Under the pieces are notes generated by a model that was not told the DNA's origin, searched no databases, and was given only the letters and a program-made list of their open reading frames with translations. The position numbers and the translations under genes are program-made. 7,189 nucleotides of DNA. It comes from Desulfobulbaceae bacterium. Lineage in GTDB: Bacteria; Desulfobacterota; Desulfobulbia; Desulfobulbales; Desulfobulbaceae. This document shows, piece after piece, positions 1-6,425 of this stretch; positions within the stretch are counted from its first letter, which is position 1; every line of letters starts with the position of its first letter. The stretch covers positions 1 to 7,189 of the forward strand of contig DRLX01000463.1 in the NCBI GenBank assembly GCA_011322715.1, written 5' to 3'.

Positions 1-18
1 CCTCTACAAAAACAGAAC

Positions 19-1659
19 TTATCTTGCCGTCTGAAACTGACCGGGCAGGTCCTGCAACAAGGAAACCTGGCCGGCAAGTTTTTGTGCGGTTTCGTTGATC
101 TTATCGCCACTGCCGGAAAGCTGAGAGACGACCTGACTCGTTTCAGCTATATTCTGGGCTATTTCCGAGGCAACAACTGAACTTTGCGAGACATTTTCGT
201 TGACCTCGGCAATACCGTCGGCAGCCTGGGTAACGTTCTGGGAAATTTCTCCGGAGGTTGCGCTCTGTTCCTGCACCGACATGGTGATCTCAGTCACAAT
301 TTCATCTACCTCGCTGATAACATTACTAATCTGACGTATTTCATCCACGGTTTCATTGGTGGAGCCCTGAATGGAGGTAATTTTACTTTTGATCTCCCCG
401 GTCGCCTCGGCGGTCTGTTTGGCCAGTTCTTTGATCTCATTGGCGACAACGGCAAATCCCTTTCCGGCCTCACCGGCCCTTGCTGCCTCAATGGTGGCGT
501 TTAAAGCAAGCAAATTTGTCTGTTCGGAAATTTCAGTGATGACCTCGGTTACCTTGGTGATTTCCGCAGCAGCCGAACCAAGGGCGTCGACTTTTGCCGA
601 AGAACTGGTGGCAAGATTCACCGCATGGCTGGTTATCTCCTGGGCCTTGGTTGTCTGCTTTGCCTCCTCATCAACAGAGGCAAGAATCTCATCAATGGCC
701 TCGGAGACAAGACCGACATTGGATGAGGCCTGCTCACTGGCGGCCGCCACTGAATTCATATTACTGCTCATTTCCTCTGTCGCCGCAGCAACGCTGTCGG
801 TTTGTTCCGCCGCGATTCGTGTTCCTTCCGAAAGTTCGGAAGACACATCAGAGAGTAATTTTGACGAATTCCCAAGTACCTCGGTCTGCTGATGAATCTG
901 GACTATAACGTGTTGCAGCTTATCTGCCATCTCCCCAAGGGCCTTGCCGATCGAACCGATCTCATCATTTCCCGAAACTTTCACAGGGGCTGAAAAATTC
1001 CCCTTGCCGATCTCCACAGTGGCCTTCTGCAACCGACTGAGTCTTTTCAGAACACCGGCCAGCACGGAAAAAAACAGGACAAAGAAAACAAGCATAACTG
1101 CACCGGCAACAGCTATCAGAATAAAAATTGAACGGATCGTCTGGTTTAAGTCGTCACCGGTGGCCTGTTCAATTTTCTTTACGTGTCGTTCAAGCACTTT
1201 AAAAGCGGCAAATGCAGGCGAATCATTGATTTTAACGGCCTTGTCTATCACCGTTGGATCGTCACCCCGGTTATGCATGGCCACGGAGGTATCAATGGCC
1301 CGCGCATATTGATCAGCAACATTTTTTATGGTCGCAAGTGCTGATCGTTCTTCACCGGTAAGGTTCAAATTTCCATAGGCGGCAAAGGCCCGATCCATGC
1401 GTTCTTTATTGCCTCGAAAACGATCGGCATATTTTTTCGTCCCCCGCAACACGTGATTTTTAAAGTTATGGATAAAACCACCATAACCAAATTGTGATTT
1501 GATCTCAGCAAGCTGCACTTGCCGTTGTAATGCCGTCTGTTGATACTGTTTCCATTCACGGGCAATGGATTTAACCGCCCGAAACTGCAGCAACCCTGTT
1601 ATCCCCAGCAGTAAAAGTAATGCCAACGAAAGTAAGGTAACTTTTTTTGCAACTGTCAT
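19..1659 (-). CDS. Methyl-accepting chemotaxis protein (transmembrane chemoreceptor)
   Basis: This 546-residue protein has the classical chemoreceptor layout. A first membrane helix lies at about residues 8-25, a periplasmic sensor region at about 26-176, a second membrane helix at about 177-203, and a HAMP linker at about 200-252. A long Ser/Ala/Glu-rich coiled coil then forms the cytoplasmic signalling domain. Its hairpin tip is unmistakable (EQTNLLALNATIEAARAGE from residue 379, followed by GKGFAVVANEIKELA), the site where CheA and CheW dock. The family senses ligands and controls flagellar or other CheA outputs. The sensor region carries GYGGFIHNFKNHVLRG (58-73), a motif I recall from other bacterial sensor proteins; its ligand is unknown. 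The C-terminus (LPGQFQTAR) has no CheR/CheB-tethering NWETF-type pentapeptide. The ATG is supported by AGAGGA (complement of 1666-1671), six bases upstream. No che genes are adjacent, so it is an orphan receptor here. Confidence 0.96.
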   Translation of the reverse strand: MTVAKKVTLLSLALLLLLGITGLLQFRAVKSIAREWKQYQQTALQRQVQLAEIKSQFGYGGFIHNFKNHVLRGTKKYADRFRGNKERMDRAFAAYGNLNLTGEERSALATIKNVADQYARAIDTSVAMHNRGDDPTVIDKAVKINDSPAFAAFKVLERHVKKIEQATGDDLNQTIRSIFILIAVAGAVMLVFFVLFFSVLAGVLKRLSRLQKATVEIGKGNFSAPVKVSGNDEIGSIGKALGEMADKLQHVIVQIHQQTEVLGNSSKLLSDVSSELSEGTRIAAEQTDSVAAATEEMSSNMNSVAAASEQASSNVGLVSEAIDEILASVDEEAKQTTKAQEITSHAVNLATSSSAKVDALGSAAAEITKVTEVITEISEQTNLLALNATIEAARAGEAGKGFAVVANEIKELAKQTAEATGEIKSKITSIQGSTNETVDEIRQISNVISEVDEIVTEITMSVQEQSATSGEISQNVTQAADGIAEVNENVSQSSVVASEIAQNIAETSQVVSQLSGSGDKINETAQKLAGQVSLLQDLPGQFQTAR

Positions 1660-1713
1660 AATGATTCCTCTAAGCGGGCAGCCCCGTACACATAATAAAT
1701 ATACTCTTCCTCT

Positions 1714-1732
1714 TCTTCACCTTCGGTGAAGA
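1714..1732 (-). promoter_or_regulatory. Hairpin in the chemoreceptor 5' leader
   Basis: TCTTCACC and GGTGAAGA form a perfect 8-bp stem around a 3-nt loop, 55-75 bases upstream of the chemoreceptor ATG. On the minus-strand transcript the loop is GAA. No U-tract follows in either direction, so it is not a standard intrinsic terminator. It could be a leader structure affecting mRNA stability or translation. The hairpin is directly visible; the function is inferred. Confidence 0.4.
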
Positions 1733-2137
1733 TCCTATATGGAGTATGCATCAGGAAAAATGACAAATCAAAAAAAAAATAGGGCATCGTCTCTTTTTTC
1801 ATTGCCGTCCAGGAACTATTCTTCTCTCAACGGGCCGCAGGCATTTTCCGCATGGCAAAAATAGTGCTCACCACAATCTACGGATATTGATTGGCCCTGA
1901 AGCAACTCTATGGTATGTTAGGTTAATTTAACATGTAAAAATAAATCCACGTACGCTCCCGCCAAAAGCAACTTTCCAATTATTATATACAGGCAAATGC
2001 GGGACGAACAGACCACCTTCAACGTTTTTACTGCCTCCGGGCACAAGCGGCATCGGCATGCATACATGAATATTTTCTCACTGCAGCCAATATGAAATGG
2101 ATCGGGGAGATATCCAATAGAAGAAAAAACCAGGAAT

Positions 2138-2144
2138 AAGGAGG
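2138..2144 (+). promoter_or_regulatory. Strong ribosome binding site for the small ORF at 2152
   Basis: AAGGAGG is a full Shine-Dalgarno match, seven bases upstream of the ATG at 2152. It is the best ribosome binding site in the window and the main reason to accept the short gene that follows. Confidence 0.85.
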
Positions 2145-2151
2145 ACGGCGT

Positions 2152-2454
2152 ATGCAGGGATTGGAATTTATGATCAAGCGGGCCGAGTACCGTAAACTCA
2201 AGGAAGCCGATCTTTTTCAGCGGGTCATTGAGTGGGCCCGCGAGGATGAAGATGATGTCATTGTTGAGATTGTGGAACGGGCCTTTAACGATGATGATGC
2301 CGAGCACTGGCTAACCATCCACCCGTCCAGTTCCTATTCCGGGCTCACCGGATACTACATGGATATCGTTGCCCGTGAACGGGAACTCAACGGCAATGAA
2401 CGGCGCCTGCTGGCCAAACGCCTTGCCGACTACAACAAACGTCTGCTTGGGTAA
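2152..2454 (+). CDS. Hypothetical small acidic cytoplasmic protein (100 aa)
   Basis: I do not recognise this family. The 100-residue product has no signal peptide or membrane helix and looks soluble and mainly helical. It has charged helix-like stretches (about 10-47), an acidic patch (EDEDD at 31-35 and NDDD at 46-49), a short segment rich in Ser, Gly and Tyr (about 58-70, HPSSSYSGLTGYY), and a basic C-terminal helix (about 74-99, with NERRLLAKRLADYNKR). An ideal AAGGAGG ribosome binding site sits seven bases before the ATG. The codon pattern is clean, and the antisense frame encodes an implausible hydrophobic protein, so I take this strand as coding. An internal Met7 has no better ribosome binding site. 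The gene converges on der, 46 bases away, and divides from the chemoreceptor, so it is probably monocistronic. Its role is unknown. Confidence 0.8.
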   Translation: MQGLEFMIKRAEYRKLKEADLFQRVIEWAREDEDDVIVEIVERAFNDDDAEHWLTIHPSSSYSGLTGYYMDIVARERELNGNERRLLAKRLADYNKRLLG

Positions 2455-2500
2455 AATTCTGAGAGACGGAGAAAATTCATCATCTGGTTCCCTTACTTCT

Positions 2501-3844
2501 TTATTTCTTTTTCCTTCCGCTTCGCTCCTTGAACATCAACCGGACCGGCACCTGCGTCAGTCCCAACCCCTCCCTGAAACGATTTTTCAGGTATCGCTCA
2601 TAAGAAAAATGAATCCCCTTTGGCCTGTTACAGATAACGACAAAGGAGGGCGGCGCCGTGCCGATCTGGGCCGTATAATATAGTTTTATGCGTCGGCCTT
2701 TATACATACGCGGTTCATGATGAGCAATGGCGGCTTCAAGTAAGCGGTTGAGAGCACTGGTCGGGAAATGGGCGTGAAACTGGCGATACACCTTGCCGAT
2801 TTCGGGAAATATGCGTTTGATCCCATAGCCGGTCTTTGCAGAAACCCGGAGCACCGGGGCAAAGGGAATGAAATTCGTTGCCAGCCTCACCTCTTCCAAC
2901 AACCAGTTCTGTCGTTTCTTGTCCCCCTGCAGAAGATCCCATTTATTGAGCAGAATAATCAGCGCCCTACCCTGCTCCTGAGTATAGCCTATCACCTTGG
3001 TATCCTGCTCGGTGATTCCCTCCTCCGCATCAATCAGCACCAGAGCGATATCGCTTCTCCCCAGGGCCTTAAGCGCCTTGAGAATGGAAAATTTTTCCAG
3101 TTTGTCTTTTGTCTTTCCCTTACGCCGGATCCCGGCGGTATCAATAAGCAGGTAATTGTATGCATCCCGACTGAGCAGGGTGTCGACCGAATCCCTGGTT
3201 GTTCCGGCGATATCGGAAACCACCATCCGAGGCTGACCGATAATGGCATTGATCATCGAGGACTTACCCACATTGGGCCTTCCCAGAAACGCCAGTTTCA
3301 TGGTCCCGTCAGGTAACTCTCCGGTACCTTCCTGTTGCTCAAGATCAGCGGTCAAGGCCTCCATGAGGGTTACAAAACCATAACCATGATCAGCAGACAG
3401 GGGCATGAGGTGCGCGACTCCCAGTTCATAAAAAGGTGAAAGAAGCTCTATCTCAAGATCAGGCCCGTCAATTTTATTGACCAGAAAAAAAACTTTTTTT
3501 TCGGTGCGACGCAGGATATCGGCTATTTCCTGATCAATGGGCGTCAAGCCTTGACGACCATCCATGAGAAACAAGATGATATCGGCCTCATCAATGGCAA
3601 GCATGGCCTGGTTACGGATATGACCGCTGATGGTATCATCTTCGTCATCAATGCCGCCGGTATCAACCAGGGTAAAGGGATGGCCGTCGTATTGAACCCG
3701 GGCATAATGACGGTCCCTGGTTACACCGGGGGTGGGATCAACAATGGCATCCCGCCGCCTGGTCATGCGATTAAACAGGGTTGATTTACCCACATTGGGT
3801 CGCCCGATCAGGGCCACCAGGGTGGAAGATTCAGCAGTTTTCAT
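2501..3844 (-). CDS. der: Ribosome-assembly GTPase Der (EngA), tandem G domains plus KH-like domain
   Basis: Der is an essential two-GTPase-domain protein that acts in maturation of the 50S ribosomal subunit. Domain 1 shows the P-loop GRPNVGKS (14-21), DTGG (61-64) and NKID (123-126). Domain 2 shows GRPNVGKS (188-195), DTAG (235-238) and NKWD (300-303). A KH-like C-terminal domain spans about 355-441 (PKGIHFSYERYLKNRFRE), followed by a basic tail. The length of 447 residues fits the family. I start at the ATG at 3844 (MKTAESSTLVALIGRPNVGKS). The open frame extends 40 codons upstream, but that extension is unlike any Der N-terminus and would lie deep inside the upstream kinase gene. The chosen start overlaps the kinase stop by 14 nt, which suggests translational coupling. 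All GTPase motifs are intact. No clear terminator follows before the convergent small gene. Confidence 0.98.
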   Translation of the reverse strand: MKTAESSTLVALIGRPNVGKSTLFNRMTRRRDAIVDPTPGVTRDRHYARVQYDGHPFTLVDTGGIDDEDDTISGHIRNQAMLAIDEADIILFLMDGRQGLTPIDQEIADILRRTEKKVFFLVNKIDGPDLEIELLSPFYELGVAHLMPLSADHGYGFVTLMEALTADLEQQEGTGELPDGTMKLAFLGRPNVGKSSMINAIIGQPRMVVSDIAGTTRDSVDTLLSRDAYNYLLIDTAGIRRKGKTKDKLEKFSILKALKALGRSDIALVLIDAEEGITEQDTKVIGYTQEQGRALIILLNKWDLLQGDKKRQNWLLEEVRLATNFIPFAPVLRVSAKTGYGIKRIFPEIGKVYRQFHAHFPTSALNRLLEAAIAHHEPRMYKGRRIKLYYTAQIGTAPPSFVVICNRPKGIHFSYERYLKNRFREGLGLTQVPVRLMFKERSGRKKK

Positions 3845-4871
3845 AAGACCTACAGTGTAAAAGACAGAGTCGGGTAAGCTCGCGCAGGCCACCATAATCG
3901 GCGGCGTCCGGTTTGGCAAGCAGGCCGTCCAGGGTATGCAGGGCAGGTTCGATGAAACGAGCAAAAAAGACCTTGCCCCGTTGTTTGCTTAAAAAGGCAA
4001 AAGCGCCGAGAATCTGGAGATTTCGCTGGAGAGCGAGCAAAAGATATTCGCGCTTAAACCGGTCCCGATCATAGGGTACAAACCGCAACAAGGTGGAAAA
4101 ATAGTGCTCTTTCACCTTTGCCTGCACGGATGCAGACAGTCCCATATAGGGGTCGATGAGCAACGAGGCCAGATCATAGGCCAGGGGTCCGAGGCGGCCG
4201 CCCTGGTAATCGATAATCCGGACAGTACCTTTGGTAATCATAATATTTCGGCTCTGAAAATCCCGGTGCAGAAAAAAATCCGCCGGCGCCCGGGCAGCCC
4301 TGTCTGCCAGCAGACCACATTCCTGTTCAATCTTTTGCCGATCAAAAGAGAGCCCGAAAAAATCCCGGCACAGGGCTTGCAGAAAATAGCCGGACTCGCG
4401 CTCCTGCATGAGACGTCGATCATAACGCGGCGTGTCCCAGCACCAGGACGAAGAAAATCCATCCGCTCCCCGAATCTGCATCCGGACGAGAACCTCAATC
4501 ACCTTTTTATACCAATGCAGCTGTTTGTGTTCCGGTGCATGTACCAATAGATCATGCAGCCTTTCATCTCCAAGATCTTCAACACATAATCGGCCGCTGT
4601 CCGGATCAAAACCATATATTTCCGGAACCGGGATGCCCCGAGCATGCAGATGTTTTCCTATTTGGCAGGCGGACCGGGCTTCCTGAAGACCCGGCTCATC
4701 ATCTTCCAGCGGCTGAATAAACAACAGCCTCCGGTTGTCCGGGCCGATCAGGCGAACAAAAATCCGCTGGGACCCATCCGGCGATATTGATTGCCGGCTA
4801 ATGGTATGCGAAGGCCATTGCTCAGGCGGTAACCCGAAAAATTTACCGGCGGCGACACGACATCTTTCCAT
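3831..4871 (-). CDS. Aminoglycoside-phosphotransferase-fold kinase, AmgK-like (possible MurNAc/GlcNAc anomeric kinase)
   Basis: This 346-residue protein has the APH/choline-kinase fold. The catalytic loop is HRDFQSRNIM (202-211), with catalytic Asp204 and Asn209. The metal-binding aspartate follows in IIDYQGGRLGPLAYDLASLL (219-238). HRDFxSRN plus IDxQxxxxGPxxYDLxSLL is characteristic of AmgK, which phosphorylates MurNAc/GlcNAc at C1 in cell-wall sugar recycling, and of its relatives. The N-lobe strand usually holding the ATP-binding lysine reads RRLLFIQPLED, without an obvious lysine; as I recall, AmgK-type kinases also lack it. The usual partner, nucleotidyltransferase MurU, is not in this window, so the substrate is uncertain. 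The ATG at 4871 is fixed by an in-frame TGA two codons upstream (4878-4880). No good Shine-Dalgarno is visible. It is first in a two-gene unit with der. Confidence 0.85.
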   Translation of the reverse strand: MERCRVAAGKFFGLPPEQWPSHTISRQSISPDGSQRIFVRLIGPDNRRLLFIQPLEDDEPGLQEARSACQIGKHLHARGIPVPEIYGFDPDSGRLCVEDLGDERLHDLLVHAPEHKQLHWYKKVIEVLVRMQIRGADGFSSSWCWDTPRYDRRLMQERESGYFLQALCRDFFGLSFDRQKIEQECGLLADRAARAPADFFLHRDFQSRNIMITKGTVRIIDYQGGRLGPLAYDLASLLIDPYMGLSASVQAKVKEHYFSTLLRFVPYDRDRFKREYLLLALQRNLQILGAFAFLSKQRGKVFFARFIEPALHTLDGLLAKPDAADYGGLRELTRLCLLHCRSYENC

Positions 4872-4978
4872 ATCAGTTCAAGTTTTATTGGCGGTCATCA
4901 GATACTTTTGCTATCCTGAAGGGTTTCATACATCGCTCAACTTAGGAAAACGTTAAAAATATATCCATGAGGAGTATC
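4872..4978. promoter_or_regulatory. Divergent promoter region between the kinase-der unit and the DUF3617 gene
   Basis: About 107 bases separate the two divergent starts, so promoters for both directions probably lie here. For the plus strand, a weak sigma-70-like pair is TTGGCG (4888-4893) and TATCCT (4912-4917), 18 bases apart, each 4 of 6 matches. No convincing minus-strand pair or operator palindrome was found. The existence of promoters is inferred from gene orientation; the named boxes are tentative. Confidence 0.4.
4969..4974 (+). promoter_or_regulatory. Ribosome binding site that decides the start at 4979
   Basis: GAGGAG lies four bases before the ATG at 4979 and overlaps the alternative ATG at 4967. 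The 4967 ATG has only AT-rich sequence before it and no Shine-Dalgarno, so the second ATG is the likelier start despite the slightly short spacing. Confidence 0.65.
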
Positions 4979-5434
4979 ATGCAAAAAAAGAGTATACTCG
5001 TATTGGCCTGCTGTTGTCTATTGCTTCCTGCTGCTGCCCTGGCCGGAGGCTATTCCATGAATCCGGGAAAATGGACATTTACCACTACCATGACTATGCC
5101 CATGCTGCCCGCCCCGCAGGTAAGTACCAATACGGAGTGCGTCAGTAAGGAAGAGGCCGAGCGCGATCCTCTGGCGAATCTGGTCGATGTGGGAAGTTGC
5201 ACCATTACAAAAAAAGAGATGCATGGAGCAAATCTTGATTTTGAAATGGAATGCAACGAAAAGGGTATGGCCAGCAAGGGAAAAGGACATTTCAGCGCCC
5301 AGGGAAACACGGTCTCCGGCTCCATGGAAATGACCATGGACATGCCGACGATGCAGGGAATGCCCGGCATGCCTACCGGCCCCATGAAGATGACAACCTC
5401 CTGGAAAGGACAGCGCATCGGCGCCTGTGATTAA
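4979..5434 (+). CDS. Exported methionine-rich DUF3617 family protein
   Basis: The 151-residue product begins with a signal peptide: MQKK, a hydrophobic core to about residue 19, and AALA|GG as the likely cleavage site after residue 22. The mature part fits DUF3617, a family of small periplasmic proteins of unknown function. It opens with NPGKWTFTTTMTMPMLP, has Cys at 54, 74, 92 and 150 (probably two disulfides), and ends in WKGQRIGAC, the typical GxxxGxC close. Methionine is strikingly abundant: nine Met between residues 116 and 138, mostly as MxM or MxxM, plus MTMPM at 38-42. That suggests soft-metal binding or oxidant scavenging, but this is inference. An LVLAC stretch at 7-11 resembles a lipobox, though the hydrophobic segment before it is too short for a usual lipoprotein signal. 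An ATG at 4967 would add four residues but lacks a ribosome binding site. The Fe-S/DUF3786 gene follows 42 bases on, possibly in the same transcript. Confidence 0.85.
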   Translation: MQKKSILVLACCCLLLPAAALAGGYSMNPGKWTFTTTMTMPMLPAPQVSTNTECVSKEEAERDPLANLVDVGSCTITKKEMHGANLDFEMECNEKGMASKGKGHFSAQGNTVSGSMEMTMDMPTMQGMPGMPTGPMKMTTSWKGQRIGACD

Positions 5435-5476
5435 TCATAACTGGTCGGAAAGACCCGCGCCGGATGGTAAAAAACC

Positions 5477-6262
5477 GTGACGCCGCTGGAACTCTATAAA
5501 CACCTGCCGCAGACCAATTGCGGCAGGTGCCTGCTGCCCTCCTGCCTGGCCTTTGCCGCCGCAATCGTTGCCGGCGGCAAAAAGCTTACGGAATGTCCGT
5601 ATCTTTCAGAACAACAACAGGAACAACTCACCGGTAGCCTGCAACCACGGGCCGGAACGGAACCGGACCAGGCACGGTTTATTGATCGGCTGGTAGAAAA
5701 AATCCGCACAATAGATTTTCCCCAAATTGCACCGGTCATCGGTGCGACCTGCAACAACGGCCACCTGGTGATCAACTCCCTGGGTAAAGATTTTGTTATT
5801 GACAGGCAGGGCGAGCTGCACTCCGAATGTCATATCATCCCCTGGGTCAAGGCGCCGATGCTCTCCTATGTGACCAATACAACCCACCAGCCGATTACCG
5901 GTGAATGGATTACCTTTCGTGAACTCAACGGGGGAATAGAATGGCAGGGACTGTTTACCAGCCGGTGCGAACGCCCCCTGCAGCGCCTTGCCGATGACCA
6001 CCCCGAACTGCTCGGGGATATCATCGATCTCTTCATGGGCAGGCAGACCAGGGCCTTTGATGCTGATATCGCCTTGACTCTGTACCCTCTACCCCATTTT
6101 CCCATCCTCATCTGTTATCAGGCGCCGGAGGAAGATCTGGAATCACAGCTCACCATCTTTTTTGATGCCTGCTGCGGAGTCAACCTGCACATCAAATCCA
6201 TCTACACCCTGTGCGCCGGACTGGTGCATATGTTCGACAAAATATCAAAACTGCATATCTGA
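5477..6262 (+). CDS. Fe-S cluster domain fused to DUF3786 domain
   Basis: This 261-residue cytoplasmic protein has two parts. Residues about 1-45 form an Fe-S domain with Cys15, Cys18, Cys23 and Cys40 (C-x2-C-x4-C-x16-C, NCGRC...SC...ECPYL), the spacing seen in the 4Fe-4S domain of RnfB and the corrinoid iron-sulfur protein. Residues about 75-258 match DUF3786 as I know it: LVINSLGKDFVID, a PMLSYV helix, GEWITFRELNGG, an FMGR segment, and YPLPHFPILICYQAPEEDL near the end. DUF3786 is uncharacterised and common in anaerobes, so a redox or metal/cofactor-related role is only a guess. The start is GTG: an in-frame TAA at 5468-5470 excludes anything upstream, and no other start precedes the cysteine motif. 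Only a weak GGATGG precedes it. A perfect 11-bp hairpin spans codons 9-18. There is no membrane helix and no clear terminator after the TGA. Confidence 0.9.
   Translation: MTPLELYKHLPQTNCGRCLLPSCLAFAAAIVAGGKKLTECPYLSEQQQEQLTGSLQPRAGTEPDQARFIDRLVEKIRTIDFPQIAPVIGATCNNGHLVINSLGKDFVIDRQGELHSECHIIPWVKAPMLSYVTNTTHQPITGEWITFRELNGGIEWQGLFTSRCERPLQRLADDHPELLGDIIDLFMGRQTRAFDADIALTLYPLPHFPILICYQAPEEDLESQLTIFFDACCGVNLHIKSIYTLCAGLVHMFDKISKLHI
5501..5529 (+). promoter_or_regulatory. Perfect 11-bp hairpin inside the start of the DUF3786 gene
   Basis: CACCTGCCGCA (5501-5511) and TGCGGCAGGTG (5519-5529) pair perfectly around a 7-nt loop. The stem is GC-rich and begins 24 bases after the GTG start codon. It covers the codons for the first two cluster cysteines. 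No U-tract follows, so it is not an intrinsic terminator. It could slow initiation at an already weak GTG start or stabilise the mRNA. The structure is read directly; a role is inferred. Confidence 0.5.
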
Positions 6263-6331
6263 TTTTTTTGCCTCCGGTAAATTCAATCATCCCACCCCAA
6301 AAAATAGATGCGGTGCGCTGGAAATCATTGT

Positions 6332-6425
6332 ATAAACCAGCATGGCTGGACAGATTTTACCGTCCCACGCCATTACAAACGATGAAAATAGTTCGAAATG
6401 ACACAGCTCCGTGGGCTATTTTCAG
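6332..6425 (+). repeat. Tandem repeat unit A (94 bases)
   Basis: This is the first of two abutting imperfect copies. It opens with ATAAACCAGCATGGCTGGA (6332-6350), in which CCAGC-ATG-GCTGG is a small hairpin. It has a second conserved block, ACAAACGATGAAAAT (6375-6389), then CTCCGT (6407-6412), and closes with ATTTTCAG. TGAAAATAG (6383-6391) pairs perfectly with CTATTTTCA (6416-6424), enclosing 24 bases. No open reading frame of note is present. The strand is nominal, as transcription direction is unknown. Confidence 0.7.

Larger units (their letters stand above)
1660..2151. other. Intergenic region, no convincing gene; divergent control region
   Basis: About 490 bases lie between the divergently transcribed chemoreceptor and the small plus-strand gene. 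I see no coding sequence with a credible start. The region contains an 8-bp hairpin in the chemoreceptor leader (1714-1732), an A10 tract (1770-1779, T10 on the chemoreceptor strand), and an AT-rich inverted repeat around 1916-1937 (ATGTTA...TAACAT enclosing GGTTAATT). A possible sigma-70-like promoter for the plus-strand gene is TTGATT near 1888 with TATGGT 16 bases on, each 4 of 6 matches. That is weak and not listed as a feature. Promoters for both flanking genes must lie in this stretch if neither is read from further away. Confidence 0.6.

Noticed and set aside
371..892. Plus-strand open frames inside the chemoreceptor (371-892, 594-908, 944-1312)
   Set aside because: They are antisense to the repetitive Ala/Ser/Glu coiled-coil codons of a clear chemoreceptor and lack ribosome binding sites.
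1854..1869. Sigma-54-like promoter on the minus strand (GAGCAC-N5-TTGCC)
   Set aside because: The spacing fits, but the nearly invariant -25/-24 GG is AG here, and the site is about 200 bases from the chemoreceptor start; too weak to call.
2092..2139. Possible 15-residue leader peptide whose TAA touches the next ribosome binding site
   Set aside because: There is no Shine-Dalgarno before its ATG and the peptide has no regulatory features; probably chance.
1918..2307. Minus-strand open frame of 129 codons
   Set aside because: It runs antisense through the small gene with the strong ribosome binding site, and its product is an unstructured mix of hydrophobic and Cys residues; treated as a shadow.
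2768..3316. Plus-strand 182-codon open frame opposite der
   Set aside because: It is antisense to the conserved GTPase domains of der, with no plausible domain or start signal.
3845..3964. Upstream extension of der by 40 codons
   Set aside because: The extra residues do not resemble any Der N-terminus and lie inside the kinase gene. The ATG at 3844 gives the normal family length and start.
5428..5437. TGATTAATCA palindrome at the end of the DUF3617 gene
   Set aside because: It is a 10-bp self-complementary site with no loop or U-tract, so not a terminator; short enough to be chance.
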